Origin: Juglans regia | Taxonomy: Eukaryota > Streptophyta > Magnoliopsida > Fagales > Juglandaceae | DNA: 64,000 bases | Assembly: GCF_001411555.2 (NCBI RefSeq) | Contig: NC_049903.1 | Coordinates: 22,907,098 to 22,971,097, forward strand | Reading direction: 5' to 3' | Shown here: positions 12,563 through 23,871 of the stretch, in pieces | How the letters are laid out: every line of letters begins with the position of its first letter | How positions within the stretch are numbered: the first letter of the stretch is position 1 | Translations under genes and position numbers: made by a program | The notes under the pieces: generated by a model | The model's input: only the letters and a program-made list of their open reading frames with translations | Databases searched by the model: none | What the model was told of the DNA's origin: nothing

Positions 12563-13576
12563 TTAAGCTAGTACTGGAGGTCGTGGCATTGGTTTGGAAT
12601 CTCCAATGGGAACAGTTCCATTTCTCCGGCCTCTTTTGGGACAATTTCTGATGAAGTGGTCAGGTTGGCCACATCTAAAACAGAGTCCAAAGGTAAGTTT
12701 GCACTTGCCTCCATGGTTCTTTCCTGACATCCCACATATTGGGTACGTGGTTAGTATTGAGGTTCCAGTCTCGATGCCTTTTCCCTTATCTGGTCCAGTA
12801 GATATCTTCTTCATTTCTAGATTTTCTTCAGTAGCAGACAATGAAGTTCTCTTTCGCTCGGTATTGATCTGGATAGCTAGACCTCTCTGCTCAGCCTCTG
12901 CTATCGCGGCCACGTTTACCAACTCTTGGTAATTCTTTATTCTTAGGCAAGCTACTTGGCTATGGATCCATGGCTGAAGTCCAGCTTGAAACTTTCGTGC
13001 CTGCATCCTTTGAGTAGAAATCAAGTGTGGTGCAAACCTTCCTAACACCATAAACTTAGCAGCATACTGCTCTACGGTCAAACTACCTTGAGTTAAAGTC
13101 ACGAACTCCTACGCCTTTAGCTGTTAGATAGAATCTGGGAAGAATCCGTTGTTAACTCTTCCTTAAAGTTCTCCCAAGACAATGCATCCAAACTTCCTAG
13201 TTCCCTAACTAGAAGTTGCCTTTGTGTATCCTACCATATTCCAGCTTCTCCTTAGAATAGGTATACAACATATAGAACCTTCTGGTCCTCAGTACATCCA
13301 CAGATCTCGTCTGTCCTTTTGAGATCCATAATCCATTTCTCGGCTTTTAGTGGCTCTTCATTACCAGAAAAAGTTTGGATAACGATGGATCAAGAACTTC
13401 TCACACAGACAATCCCTGACTTCGAGTCTGGGTACATGTGCTTGCTGATGTTGCTGTTGTCTAAGCATGTCAGTCAGCAAACGTACGGCTTCAGCTAATC
13501 CTCCATCCATCGGGGAATTCTGATTATCCTAATTTGTAACTCCCTCAGGGTTTTGAGGTATCCTACCTCGAGTCAT
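12563..13576 (-). pseudogene. gag: Degraded gag (capsid plus CCHC zinc knuckle) of the two-LTR element
   Basis: The likely start is the ATG at 13576-13574 (MTRGRIPQNPEG), followed by a Q-rich stretch (LRQQQHQQAH) that is then broken by stops and frame changes. From 13102 the frame is open for 179 codons: a capsid-type region with GSLTVEQYAAKF, ARKFQAGLQPWI and VACLRIKNYQELV, then a basic/acidic spacer, then CGMSGKNHGGKC and the knuckle CFRCGQPDHFIRNC (C-X2-C-X4-H-X4-C complete). Gag would form the virus-like particle and bind element RNA. The order and motifs fit Ty3/gypsy chromovirus Gag, best matching the Tekay/Del type as I know it. The stops in the first half make it non-functional as it stands. 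It is the only recognisable gene in the element. Confidence 0.8.
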
Positions 13577-13726
13577 GTCACTTCCTAAATCACACGAGTA
13601 CACGTGTTACAGCCACATACTATCTCTTATACTTCAAGAAATTCAAGCCTAGTAAAGACTAAAATTTCAAGCCTAATATTTGGTGCATTTCCTAAGGACA
13701 TGTGGATTTAAACCCAGAGACGTATT

Positions 13727-13738
13727 GCTCTGATACCA
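13727..13738 (-). other. Primer-binding site (initiator tRNA-Met type)
   Basis: The minus strand reads TGGTATCAGAGC three bases inside the 5' LTR end (GTCACA-GGG-TGG). It is complementary to the 3' end of plant initiator tRNA-Met, the usual minus-strand primer of plant LTR retrotransposons. Confidence 0.9.
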
Positions 13739-14264
13739 CCCTGTGACGCCCGCAAATTCCGCTTGGGATCGGACGGACATTTGAAGCGTCGAGACATGCA
13801 ACACAAGGTTACCTGCCCCCGTTCATGACATATAAGATGCAATATTCCTAACATGCATCTAGCATTATGCAATATTCGCAGCGGATAATTTTTCTTTTTA
13901 GCAATACTATGCACCAAACCGAAATATCCCAAATACTTAAAACATACTTCATACATAATGACATACTAAACAACTGAGATCACAATATTAATCCATATGG
14001 TTGTGATCAAAAGAGTGATGGAGATTGAACTCTACAAATACAAGTAGTAATTTGAGGTAACTACTGTATTAACACCTACATCGCATCATCGCTTAGTCGA
14101 CCATTTCCAGTTGGTCGATTCCCGATTCTCCTTCAGATCCTGTAACAAAATCTACCATTCGGGGGGAATGGTAGTTGGGACTACCACAGTGAGATTTGAT
14201 TACAAATCTCAGCAAGTTAACAGGAAACTTCCACACAGGTTAATGATGCATGCATGGCAGTAAA

Positions 14265-14575
14265 AGCATGAATGCATAATCAAATCGTAAGTAATCATAG
14301 CATAACTTGACATACAACATAACATAACTGGCATAACTTAAACTGAAACTGAAGCTTAGCATGAACGTGACTTGAAACATAACATGGACGTGAACATGCA
14401 TAATTTGAACTTGAACTTGAGCATGACATAACATAAATGTGAACTTGGAACATAACGTAAACGTGAACATAACATAACATGAACTTGGAACATATTCTTG
14501 TCTCATGGGATTACCATGATTGCGTGAACGTAAACTTGAACATAACATAACGTGAAACATGACTTGAACTTGAAA
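14265..14575. repeat. LTR-A tandem array 1 (5' LTR)
   Basis: Same array as 7425-7740 but shorter around 14370-14400, where one or two roughly 18-bp units are absent. Confidence 0.8.
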
Positions 14576-14708
14576 TCTTATTCAATAGACTTAATCATTA
14601 AAGTGACCATATGGGTGCTACACAGGTCCCCTTGAGCCGTGTGTCCCTGCCGATTACCGCATCACATCACAGGTTTCTATACCAGCTGTGAGTGCGTTAA
14701 TACGTACT

Positions 14709-14856
14709 CCACAGTTGTTGTGGCCCCACGTATTCTACGTGTCACAATTGCTGTGTCTCACGTAGTGTATGCTCCACAGTTGTTGTGGCCCCATACTTCA
14801 TGCTCCACAGTTGTTGTGGCCCCATGACTTATCTGTTTGTGCCACACTTGCTGTGG
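14709..14856. repeat. LTR-A hairpin cluster (5' LTR)
   Basis: Same five-hairpin cluster as at 7885-8032, starting with CCACAgttgtTGTGG at 14709-14723 and ending with CCACActtgcTGTGG at 14842-14856. Confidence 0.85.
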
Positions 14857-15044
14857 ACACACATAACATAATGTGTGGCACCATCGGCGTTAGTGCCTGG
14901 CGCGCTCCGGTGACCAGCTAATTAGGCCCCATTCGCAACCTGTTGACTGTACTTCGTCAACCCAGGGAATTTCACACCTATTTAGACACTCCAGCGTGAA
15001 CAAAGGAGTTCCACTAGGATATTACCCCATCCTAGCGCTTAGGG

Positions 15045-15500
15045 TCGTGATTGACATGAATGACTTAACTGGCAGACATGACATTTCGTAACGTGACGTA
15101 ACATGAACGTGACATAAAAGACAGAAATCTTGACGTAACATAACGTGACATGAACGTAGGACGACAGACATGACATACTTCGAGACATAAATGTAACAGA
15201 GAACATTTCATAACATGTCATACATGTAACATGCAACATTTCGTAACATGGCATACCATATAACAGACAACATTTCTTAACGTGGCGTAACATGTGACAA
15301 TGAATATTACATGACAAGAAATACATGTAACAGATGGCATACTTAACTTAACATGACATACTTGCAATGTATAGCATGTATAGCAATACGTGACAGAATA
15401 TCTTGTGTAACAGATGAATAATTCATGATAGAATAAATTCTGTGTAACAGATAAATATGTAATGACTTGGCATGGCACATATGATAACATGCATACATGC
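15045..15500. repeat. LTR-A tandem array 2 (5' LTR)
   Basis: Same array as 8225-8680, nearly unchanged in length, in contrast to array 1. Confidence 0.75.
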
Positions 15501-18500
15501 AATTTAGTTCCCTTACTTATCACACATACACATTAAATTGATAGTAAGTTAAAAGCTAACTTACCTCGATCTTCGCGTTTCGAGACAAAGCTCAAGTGCG
15601 ATCACGAGAAACTGAAAGTGGTGATTTCTAAAAATTAGAATTTAATCACTAAAAAATCAGGAATATGGAAAAATATCAACGAGTAAAATTACCATTTTAC
15701 CCTCTACATGTGAGAAAATGACCATTTTACCCCTAACTTAAGGATTTTGCATCATAACTTCAAAAATCACCAAAATTTACATACCTTATGTAAATGTTGT
15801 CCTAAATTCAAATATCAATTCATAAAAATTTAAAACTAAACACAACCATCAAAACTCTATATGGCCGAAACTTACAAAGGCTATTTCCTTTGCTTTTTGT
15901 TGTAATTCTTTCAAATCTCAAAACTCATGATTAAACCAAAATTTTTCTTCTACTACACTCATAACATATTCTTAAGAATAATCATGTTTTGAATCATGAA
16001 CAAAAGTCATCAAAATCACTAAAACCATACTTGAACTTTTTGGTTTCTCTTCTAAGTTCAAAACAGAATTTTGTTTCTAACTTGTTTTGATCAACCTCTT
16101 GATCCATGACTTATAAAGAAGTGATCTTCAAACCAAAACATCACATGGTTCAAAAAGGTGTCCTAAAACAGATCCAAGCTTCAAACTCAAGATCACATGG
16201 GTAAACATCAACCAAAACATAAATTTAGCCAAGAACATCATCACTTTGGCCTAACCGAATATCTCCTTCCATAAAATTTCATATGTTCGAAACTAACATC
16301 AAATATCTTCAAAATAACATTCTAACATGTATATAAGATGCTTAGGATCTTCCAATAAAAATATCAAAGCCATTGGAATAAGATTAAACCATAAAAGATT
16401 TAAACTTTCTCAAAACAGAAACTGTTTTTCCTCTTCCAGTTTCTAAGTTTCTAGACCTAAGAAAATATTTCACCAAAACTTTTAATCATGCAACAAATCC
16501 TCAACCAATAATCATATACACATGTTAACAGTACTCCATAAAAATTTCGGACCAAGATCTATTCATTAGCTTGGTCAAAAACTCCAAAATATAACACACT
16601 CTCCAGTTTATCGCCCAGAATGACCTTTCTGGGGTCTAAACAACTTTTTACCAATCAAATGATCTCAAATGGAACAAATAAGATATCCACGTAAACTAGA
16701 CTCCAAAAGAAACAACTTTAATGAAGGAAACGTTGCGAGGAAACACTTACAAAAGCTTCGAAACAGGCATTCAAAAGAGGTACGAAAAACTGTCCGAGAG
16801 TGTCTTTTGTGTTCTATGAAGGAAAAGTGTAAAGGAGAGTTGCTTTTTCGTGGGAAGTGGACTGAAGAGCTTCTTACACAAGCTATGGGAAGTGATATGA
16901 CTGAAGGAATGGTTGAGTGTTGGCCTTTTCTTCTCATAAAAATCAGACCAAGATCTTTTCTCAAGGTGGAGTGTGAGAGTGAAAGAGTGAGGTGGCCCTT
17001 TTGCTTTGTCTTTCAAGAACCTTCTAGGCTCTTCTTGTACAGATCTGGCCAGCCAAGTGGGGGTACAAAACTTAGCCATGAAGCAATCCTATGGTGACCA
17101 AATTCGTGGGCCTTAATGGGCCTAAACCGAATGGGCCTAAAATTTGGGGTTTAAAGAGGGTTTGGGTTGCTATCAAGCCCAAATCCAATATCACTTGGCC
17201 CAATCAATTTTTCAAGGTTAACAAGGTTGGATAATGATGTTCTAACACAAATTTGAAGGATTAATAGCATGTGGAAGTGATTTAATCAAGTGATTAAACA
17301 CAATGCTAGAAATCGGATTAGAAAATATTTAGAGGCCAACTTTAGGGTTTTGGGGAAACCGTTTAGGGTTTCGATTTCAACCATGCTTTTGGGCTTTCGA
17401 TTGGATTCCCACCATTTAGAATTTCACTAGGATTGAAAACCTCTTTGATCTGGCACAATTTGGTTGAGCAGATGAAACAAAGTTTTGCTTAAGCGACATG
17501 ATCTCACACCTTCATTCCTTCAAATCCAACAAACGTTCCTTATGGTGCCAAGTGTCTAAAATTATTCACTAAGTGTGGCTAAGATCTTGCCAAGTGTCCA
17601 AATAAAACTTCTCTAATCCAATTTGGACATTCCACACTGTGATTTCGAAACACTGCAATTGGTGCTCTTACCGAGGTTACTATTCACTTCGAAAAAGTGA
17701 ATCATAAACTTAGTACTAAAAATTCCCAAATATTCATATTAACTTATAGTGAAAATATTTTACCGAAATTTAACCTCGAAGTGCCCCTAAAAATAATTTC
17801 ACAATTTCCAACAGACGTTTCGTCCGGAATTATGAAAATAGGATATTGTGCCATAAAATCCTAAATAATCCACTGAGTGTAATGGCGTAGACCATAATGC
17901 ATTCTGACACTTCTAACCACCTCAAATAAATAAAACTCATATTTCTAGCAGCATAGTGAGTGATAACACTGACTATGTTGACAGACTAAAACCTATGCAA
18001 TAGGTCGATTCGTAAAAACTTATGGGATTTTCACGAGATTCCTAAAGTCAATAGAAATTTCGCCAATGAATTTCTAGCGGGCTGTTACAATGATTCCTAG
18101 TGGTGTGTTTAGTGGATTGTCACCTATTAGAGAGATAGAGCATTGATTGTGTGTCGGGTGTGACAATTCCTACCCGACCTTTCTTTGACGAACATGAGTC
18201 CTTGAAGTACTTGAAGGGACAAGGTATGTTGAATAGAAAGCTTGCCAAGTGGGAAGAATTCATAGATACCTGTCCTCCTGTATTCAAATACACACAAGGT
18301 ATGGAAAATTTTGTGGTTGATGCTTTAGCAAGAAGGTATGTCCTTGTCTTCATTTTAGATGCAAAATTGTTGAGACTTAAATATGATAAGGAATTGCTTG
18401 CTAATGATGATGACTTTGTTAGTGTATATGGAACATGTGAGAAATCATAATTTGGTAAGTTCTATAAACTAGATTGGTACTTGTTTAGAGAGAATAGATT

Positions 18501-18591
18501 TTGTGTGCCTACTAGTTTTATGCGTAAGTTGCTTGTGTGTGATAGACATGGTGGTTTGTTGGGTAACTTTGGTGTAAGGAAGACTTTCAAA

Positions 18592-18864
18592 GTGTTGCAT
18601 GAACGTTTGTGGGAGTATCATTTGCTATTCATTGACGTGTTGCATGAACGTTTGTGGAAGTATCATTTGTCATTTATTAACATGTTGCATGAACGTTGGT
18701 GGGAGTATTGCTTGCCATTCATTGAGTTTGCATATAATTAGAGTGGCCATTTTGGTGTAAGGAAAGCTTTAGGTGTGTTTCATGAACGTTTGTGAGAGTA
18801 TCATATGCCATTCATTGAATTGTTATCTGGACGTTAGCAGGAGTATCATTTGCTCTTATTAGAG
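18592..18864 (+). repeat. 45-bp tandem array at the integrase deletion junction (CRMd copy 1)
   Basis: Units start at 18592, 18637 and 18682, then a 48-bp spacer (FAYN*SGHFGVRKALG) at 18727-18774, then units at 18775 and 18820. A unit encodes about 15 residues, of the pattern VLHERLWEYHLxFID. The left half comes from the integrase N-terminal region (RKTxxVLHE) and the right half from the end of the integrase core (xxLPFIEFAYN), so the repeat unit is itself a deletion scar. Confidence 0.85.
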
Positions 18865-19130
18865 TGTGCATATAATAAAACCTTGCATAGCAGTATTTCT
18901 TACTCTCAGTTTCAAATTGTTTATAGTTTTAATCCACTTACTCCTTTAGCTTTGATGCTTTCGCTTGTTGATGATAGGAGTAGCTTAGATGGACCCTTTC
19001 AAATTATGGAGAAAAATAATGAAAATGCAAAAATGTGGATCTTCTAGGTAAGTTTCATGTTTATGCTATTTTCAATGTTACTAACTTTTTTCCCTTTGAT
19101 GCAAGTGGAGATTCAAGGTCGAATCCTTTT

Positions 19131-19144
19131 GGGGAGAGGGGGAA
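19131..19144 (+). other. Polypurine tract of CRMd copy 1
   Basis: GGGGAGAGGGGGAA directly before the LTR start TGATGGG. It also encodes part of the protein (GERGN), so the coding frame runs across it into the LTR. Confidence 0.85.
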
Positions 19145-20799
19145 TGATGGGAAACAAGGTGGGCCTAGTTTTAAAGATCCTTTGCAAGTTCTAGATGAGA
19201 CAATTACAAGATCAAAAGCTAAGAAAATCAATAAAGCAAAGCAAGAATTGGTGCAATTGACTTTGGATGAAACTAGCAAGAGCCCAACTCATAAGATGGG
19301 CTTTAAAGAAGAAGAACCAGTTTTGATCCACTCGATACATATTGTGGAAGACATAACTTAGAGTTATTGTTTAGGCCTATTGTTATTGAAGACTTTCAAT
19401 TTATTAAAATCATTTAAAGGATTTATTTTATTAGTTTAGAATAAGTGGGCCTGAGGATGCTTGGCCCACATATGTCTTATTTCTTATGAACTAACGTTTT
19501 TGGAAAGTCTTTGTATTTTGGCCAAGGCTTATTTGGAACGTTATTTTTTAAGAACTAGGGTTTAATGAGGTATTGTAGCGAGTTACTGTAGTCATGTCAC
19601 TATTCATCTAGGGTTAGTTTTGGAATAAATGACTTTATTTTGGCTAAGGTTTTAATTATGTTTTGCTTTAAATATTCTTTGTAGCCTCATTTTAAGATGT
19701 TTATAAACTTTGATGAATTTTTTCGTTGTGAGTTGAGTTTTACTCCACTTGTTCTTAATTGAACTTTTGAACTTATCAAAGGTAAATCACAACATTTGTG
19801 GCGTTCCTCCTTGTAATTTGGGTTTTTGAGACAGGTTCTTCAACGAGTGATATGAACCCATGGGAATGAAATCCCTTGAACCCACAATCAATTTGAAAAC
19901 TCTCCAAGAAAGCCAAAATCAAGTCAATGGATGGAGAACCTAAACCCGATGAGAACTCGTTTCAAGAACCTAGATTATATTAAAATCTTGACCCGTTGAA
20001 GAACCTGTCTCAAAAACTCAGATTACAAGGGAGAATGCCACAAAGGTTGTGATTTACCTTTAATAAGTTCAAAAGTTTAATAAAAAATAAGAGTAAAACT
20101 CAACTCACAATGAATAAATTCATCAAATTTCATAAACTCCATAACCTGGGGCTACAAAGAGTATATAAACCAAAACCTAACTAAAATCCTAACTAAAATA
20201 AAGCCCATTTTACCCAAAATGCCCCTAGATGAATAGTGTCACGACTACAGTCACGCTACAGTAACCTGTTGAAACTCTAGTTCAATAAAATAATAACTTT
20301 CCCAACATGCCATTGCATAGGCCCCCCTTAAGTCCTTCCCGTAATAAACTCAATTATTCTAAACTCATAAAATAAGTCCGTTAAATGAATTAAACAAGTT
20401 AAAAGCCTTCAAGTGCCCAAAGCCTTTAAGTCATGTTGTTGCCCTCTTCCATAGCTTATCAAATGAAACAAAACTGGATCTTCATCCTTCAAGCCCATCT
20501 TGAATATTGGGCTGTTGCTAAACTCATCCCAAGTGGATTGCATCAATCCTTGCATTGCCTCATTGATCTTCTTGGCTCTTGAACTTGTAATTGGCCCATC
20601 TGGAACTTGCAAATGATCTTTAAGACAAGGTCCATGTTGGTGCCCATCAACGGGTCTAGATTTTAATATAATCTAGGTTCTTGAAACGAGTTCTTATCGG
20701 GTCTAGATTCTCCATCCATTAACTTGATTTTGGCTTTATTGGGTGAGTTTTCGAATTGATTGTGGGTTTAAGGGATTCCATTGCCACGGGTTCATATCA
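19145..20799 (+). repeat. 3' LTR of CRMd copy 1, interrupted
   Basis: Starts TGATGGGAAAC and ends GGGTTCATATCA. It is split by an inverted solo LTR (19848-20649). Without that insert and its duplication the LTR is close to the 780-850 bp seen in the other copies. The flank after 20799 cannot be matched because the 5' side of the element is lost. Confidence 0.85.
19848..20649 (-). mobile_element. Solo CRMd LTR inserted in inverse orientation into a CRMd LTR
   Basis: Plus strand reads TGATATGAACCC at 19848 and CCCATCA at 20649, i.e. a minus-strand LTR of 802 bp. The flanks are ACGAG (19843-19847) and ACGGG (20650-20654), a 5-bp duplication with one change, and the host LTR sequence continues across it. 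The result is a large imperfect inverted repeat, with the two LTR copies able to pair. Confidence 0.85.
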
Positions 20800-21491
20800 G
20801 TTTAGGCCCATAATCCAATTCTAAGTTATTAGTGCCATGTGTCATGAGAATGTTATACCTTGAACCTAGTCTTGATAGTGGGTTAAGGGGGAAGGAGAGG
20901 TGTAGGAAGGCACCAAGATGGGCTTACATGCCTTACCCATTGTTTTTGTCTAGAATTCGAGTTCCAAGGGAGGTTTCTTGGAAAGGGAAGCCTAGGGAAG
21001 TGAAATGGAGTTTTCTAGAAGTTTTTGCCATGTGTCAAGCATGCACCATTTTGTGAAGAGACTTTTGTACCAAGGATAAGTTTCCCTTAGGGTTTCGACC
21101 AGCACACTCCCAAGGAAGGAAGATGAAGCAACATCTTGGGAAAGGAAAATGGAGAGGACGGCTAGGGCTATGGCACACGCCCAATGCCACTTGTCTTCCA
21201 TGCCAAGAGTTACTTGTTGATAATAGGAAAAGGCATGTAGGGTTTTACGAAGCTACCCTTTAAGAGATATTTGCTTGTTTAAGGAAAGAAAGAGCATAAG
21301 AGGGATAAAAGGAATTTCGGCCAAGGAGGAGTCGTCCTACATGCCACCCCCAAAGTGTCTCCTCCTAATGCAATCCAAGTGGGAAACTCCAAGAGGCATT
21401 TCGGCAATAGGGAAAAGGGAAAGAAGAAATCTTGCCACTTGTCATCCATGCAAAGACTTTGGATATAACCAAAGAGGGAAGTGAAGGGTCT

Positions 21492-21503
21492 CATATAAAA
21501 AGA
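21492..21503 (+). promoter_or_regulatory. Possible TATA box of the LTR-B promoter
   Basis: CATATAAAAAGA lies about 2.4 kb before the LTR end. It is followed by a pyrimidine-rich stretch with short CT runs (21530-21620), as in many plant 5' leaders. Position and composition only; no transcript evidence. Confidence 0.35.
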
Positions 21504-22499
21504 GAAGGGTTCACACCAAGGGGGCTTTTCCCTCGCCATTTTTTCAGATTTGCATGAGCTCTCAGTCTCTCTCCACACAATTCTCCCTTGTCCATTTAAA
21601 AGTTCCCTCATTTTCTTGTATTTGCTTTCCAACTAAACAAGGAGGATCATTGCAAGAGAAGCGATTTTAGCCCTTGAGGCCGATTAGTGAAGGGGCAGTT
21701 CATCCTCCATGTTTTGGCCACCCCATGTATCTTGCTTACTTTAGGTTTTGTTTTATTTTATGAGTGACATGAAGGGGTTTTAACCAAAAAACCCTAGAAG
21801 CTGATTTGTTTAAGACCAAGTGATGACCTAGAGATCCACACACACACTCAAGAACATGAGGTAGGGTTTTAGATACTCTTTCTAATATAGTATGTTCGGA
21901 TTTACAGCTTGCTAGCATTCCTTACGTGAATTTTGTAAGTATACACTCAACTTACTCTTGGTTAATATTTCTATATGATTGTGTAAATCCTTTCAATGTT
22001 TTGATTGCTTTGTTTGTTATCGGTTGTTTGTTTGAATATGTTAATATGAACTTGGGTAACTTTAAGGAAGTATTGTATGTTTCGGATTTGTAATGAAATT
22101 GCCATGAAATATGTCTATGAGTTTCGACTTTCACTTTATTAAGGTTGATTGTTTATGCAACATGATGTTTCGGTTTGAACATGCTATGGAAGTTTCAAAC
22201 TTAGTAAAAAATCTATGATTTCATCCCTTAGTTTACTATGTTTTGATTTCTATGATATATGTATGAGGATTGGAACATGTTTATGAGATGCATCTTCATG
22301 TTTTTATGCCTATGAGTTTCGGCCTAAGCAAGTTCTCAGGGTTCCATGTATACGTTATGATATCCCTTATGGTTTATGTTATCATGCTATGAAATGAACA
22401 TGTTTTGCTTGGTTATTTCATGCATGGCATTTCATATGTCATATGTCAAGTATAAGTAAGCATGTTATAAGTCTCATATTACATGCATTTGGGGAAGAG

Positions 22500-22562
22500 T
22501 GCTTTCAAAAGAAAGTGTCTTCAAAGAAAATGTTTTCAAAGAAAGTGTTTTCGAAGAAAATG
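22500..22562 (+). repeat. Short tandem array in LTR-B
   Basis: About four units of roughly 16-18 bp, TTCAAAGAAARTGTYT-like, reading KESVFKENVFKESVFEEN if translated. It is not seen in the LTR-B copies at 544 and 58465, so it probably expanded in this copy. Confidence 0.7.
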
Positions 22563-23871
22563 GTTTAAAAGCTTTTTCACGACCCCAAGTGCTAGGAAGG
22601 GAGAATGTCCTAGTGGAACTCCTTTGTCCACTCTGGAGGGGTAACCCTCGGACGACAAAGTACCGTCGACGAGCCTCGAATAGATTCTTTTCAAATGATA
22701 CCAGAGCGAGGAATCAGCTAACGCTAGTGGGTGCATAAGGCATGTAACCCGATGAAGTAAGGTCGAGTTAATATGAATCTCTGTTTATGACGTATTGATC
22801 ACGGTGCATGGACCATTGATGGTGTTGTAACTAGCAGGAACACGCGATGCTAAGGGGAACCGTGTTGTATCCACTCTTTGAATAAGAATATGAGCATAAG
22901 TGCTAAGGATCACTCAATGGAAATCTTGTGAAATGTTCTGATAAGTCAAGTTCTGAATAAGTTCACATGAATAAGAAAAAGTTATGAAGTTTTTATGAAA
23001 AGCTCAAGTCTCTGTTATAAGTCTTTTGATAATGGTTAAGTGCATAAGTCAAGTTCTGGTCAAAGGCATAAGTCTAGTACATGTCCATGCACGCATTTCA
23101 TGATATACCTTTTATATGCTTGTGTTAACTATGGTATGTTGTGTGATTACTTACTGAGATTTATTGAAATCTCATTGTGGTAGTTTTAACTACCATTCCC
23201 CAACCGGAATGGTAGAAGTTGTGACAGGTTTAGTAAACGACAACCATGACCATGACCAAGAGGAAGAGAACGACACCTCCTCCCCTAGAGAGAATTGTGC
23301 CTAAGATGGTTCTGAATCAGCCTGAGCCCTCCATCCTAGAGTGACTCGAGGCAATTGACTGGGAGATCACTGGTATATTTGAATTCATTGCGGAGTTCAA
23401 GCGGCATAACAACCGAGACAAGGATAAGGCTTTGGAAAAACGTGTGAAACCCGAATCTTTTTTATGAGTACGAGAGTTTAAGTATTTTGAAAAGAAAGGG
23501 AAAAAAAAAGGCAACAGTACTTATAGCCAACTTTTGTAGATTTATGTTGTCTTTTAGGAAATATCGTGTTTTGGGAATTTTAAACTATGCTTTATGCTTT
23601 TGGGATATTACGCCTTTATGACTCATGTTTACATTTGGACAATATTTGGGGTTATAATATTAGTATGGTGCCATGTGCTTTGCAATTGCTTATCACGTTG
23701 CTTAGTTTATCCGACTTTTAATAACTTTCCGCTGCTACGTTATTGCATACTACTAGTGTACTTAGGTGCATATCATATTATCTGTCATGTACGAGGGTTG
23801 TGTAGCCTTATGGTACATGTCCCGACGTCTCAGTCACCATCCAATCCCAAGCGGGGGGCTAGGGGGCCACA

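Larger units (their letters stand above)
6900..18089 (-). mobile_element. Two-LTR element with giant LTRs and gag-only interior (TR-GAG / LARD-like)
   Basis: Two directly repeated LTR-A copies (4314 and 4348 bp) flank a 2528-bp interior on the minus strand. Next to the right-hand (5') LTR is a primer-binding site; next to the left-hand (3') LTR is a polypurine tract. The interior encodes a degraded Gag with a CCHC zinc knuckle and no recognisable protease, reverse transcriptase, RNase H or integrase. This is the architecture described in plants as TR-GAG or LARD, so movement would need enzymes from an autonomous relative. The Gag style (a TVEQYAAKF region, then CFRCGQPDHFIRNC) suggests a chromovirus of the Tekay/Del type; that placement is inference. 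The outer flanks CCCTT (6895-6899) and ATGAT (18090-18094) do not match, which is unexpected given how similar the LTRs are. Confidence 0.8.
13742..18089 (-). repeat. 5' LTR of the two-LTR element (LTR-A, 4348 bp)
   Basis: Direct repeat of 6900-11213 with the same termini. Most differences lie in array 1, in the 15575-15640 stretch, and in the 35-bp segment retained at 17555-17590. The high similarity by eye implies a fairly recent insertion or recent sequence homogenisation; I have not computed an identity. Confidence 0.9.
18090..19361 (+). pseudogene. pol: CRMd polyprotein remnant (RNase H tail, integrase ends, CR-type tail)
   Basis: The pieces, in order, with frameshifts between them: GVFSGLSPIREIEH; VTIPTRPFFDEHESLKYLKGQ, where the sequence before reverse transcriptase is joined directly to the end of RNase H; VVDALARRYVL; a stretch leading to RENRFCVPTSFMRKLLV and GNFGVRKTF from the integrase N-terminus; the array of VLHERLWEYHLLFID-type repeats; SYSQFQIVYSFNPLTPLAL; SSLDGPFQIMEKNNENA, a second junction; SGDSRSNPFGERGNDG across the polypurine tract; then a tail with ITRSKAKKI inside the LTR. 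The reverse transcriptase, the zinc-binding domain and the DDE catalytic core are absent. The tail crossing into the LTR is a known trait of CRM-group chromoviruses, where the C-terminal CR motif targets integration. Confidence 0.8.
18090..20799 (+). mobile_element. CRMd element, 3' half (non-autonomous CRM-type derivative)
   Basis: Begins abruptly after the LTR-A end at 18089, in the middle of the region just before the former reverse transcriptase (GVFSGLSPIREIEH). It continues through an RNase H tail, the tandem junction array, the integrase C-terminal remnant, the polypurine tract and the 3' LTR to TTCATATCA at 20799. The 5' half is missing. It shares its deletion junctions with the complete copy at 46765-51619, which shows they are one family. 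Confidence 0.8.
20800..23871 (+). mobile_element. LTR-B copy, plus orientation
   Basis: Ends GGGGGCCACA at 23871, the mirror of the TGTGACGCCC-style end. The block 22560-22780 (ACGACCCCAAGTGCTAGGAAGG, then a CCTTTGTCCACTCTGGAG stretch and CTAGTGGGTGCATAAGG) matches 59160-59350 and the complement of 1380-1560. The left end is not fixed: I cannot find the TG start, and 20800-20835 is unassigned. The right end abuts LINE coding sequence directly. No gag or pol. Confidence 0.6.
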
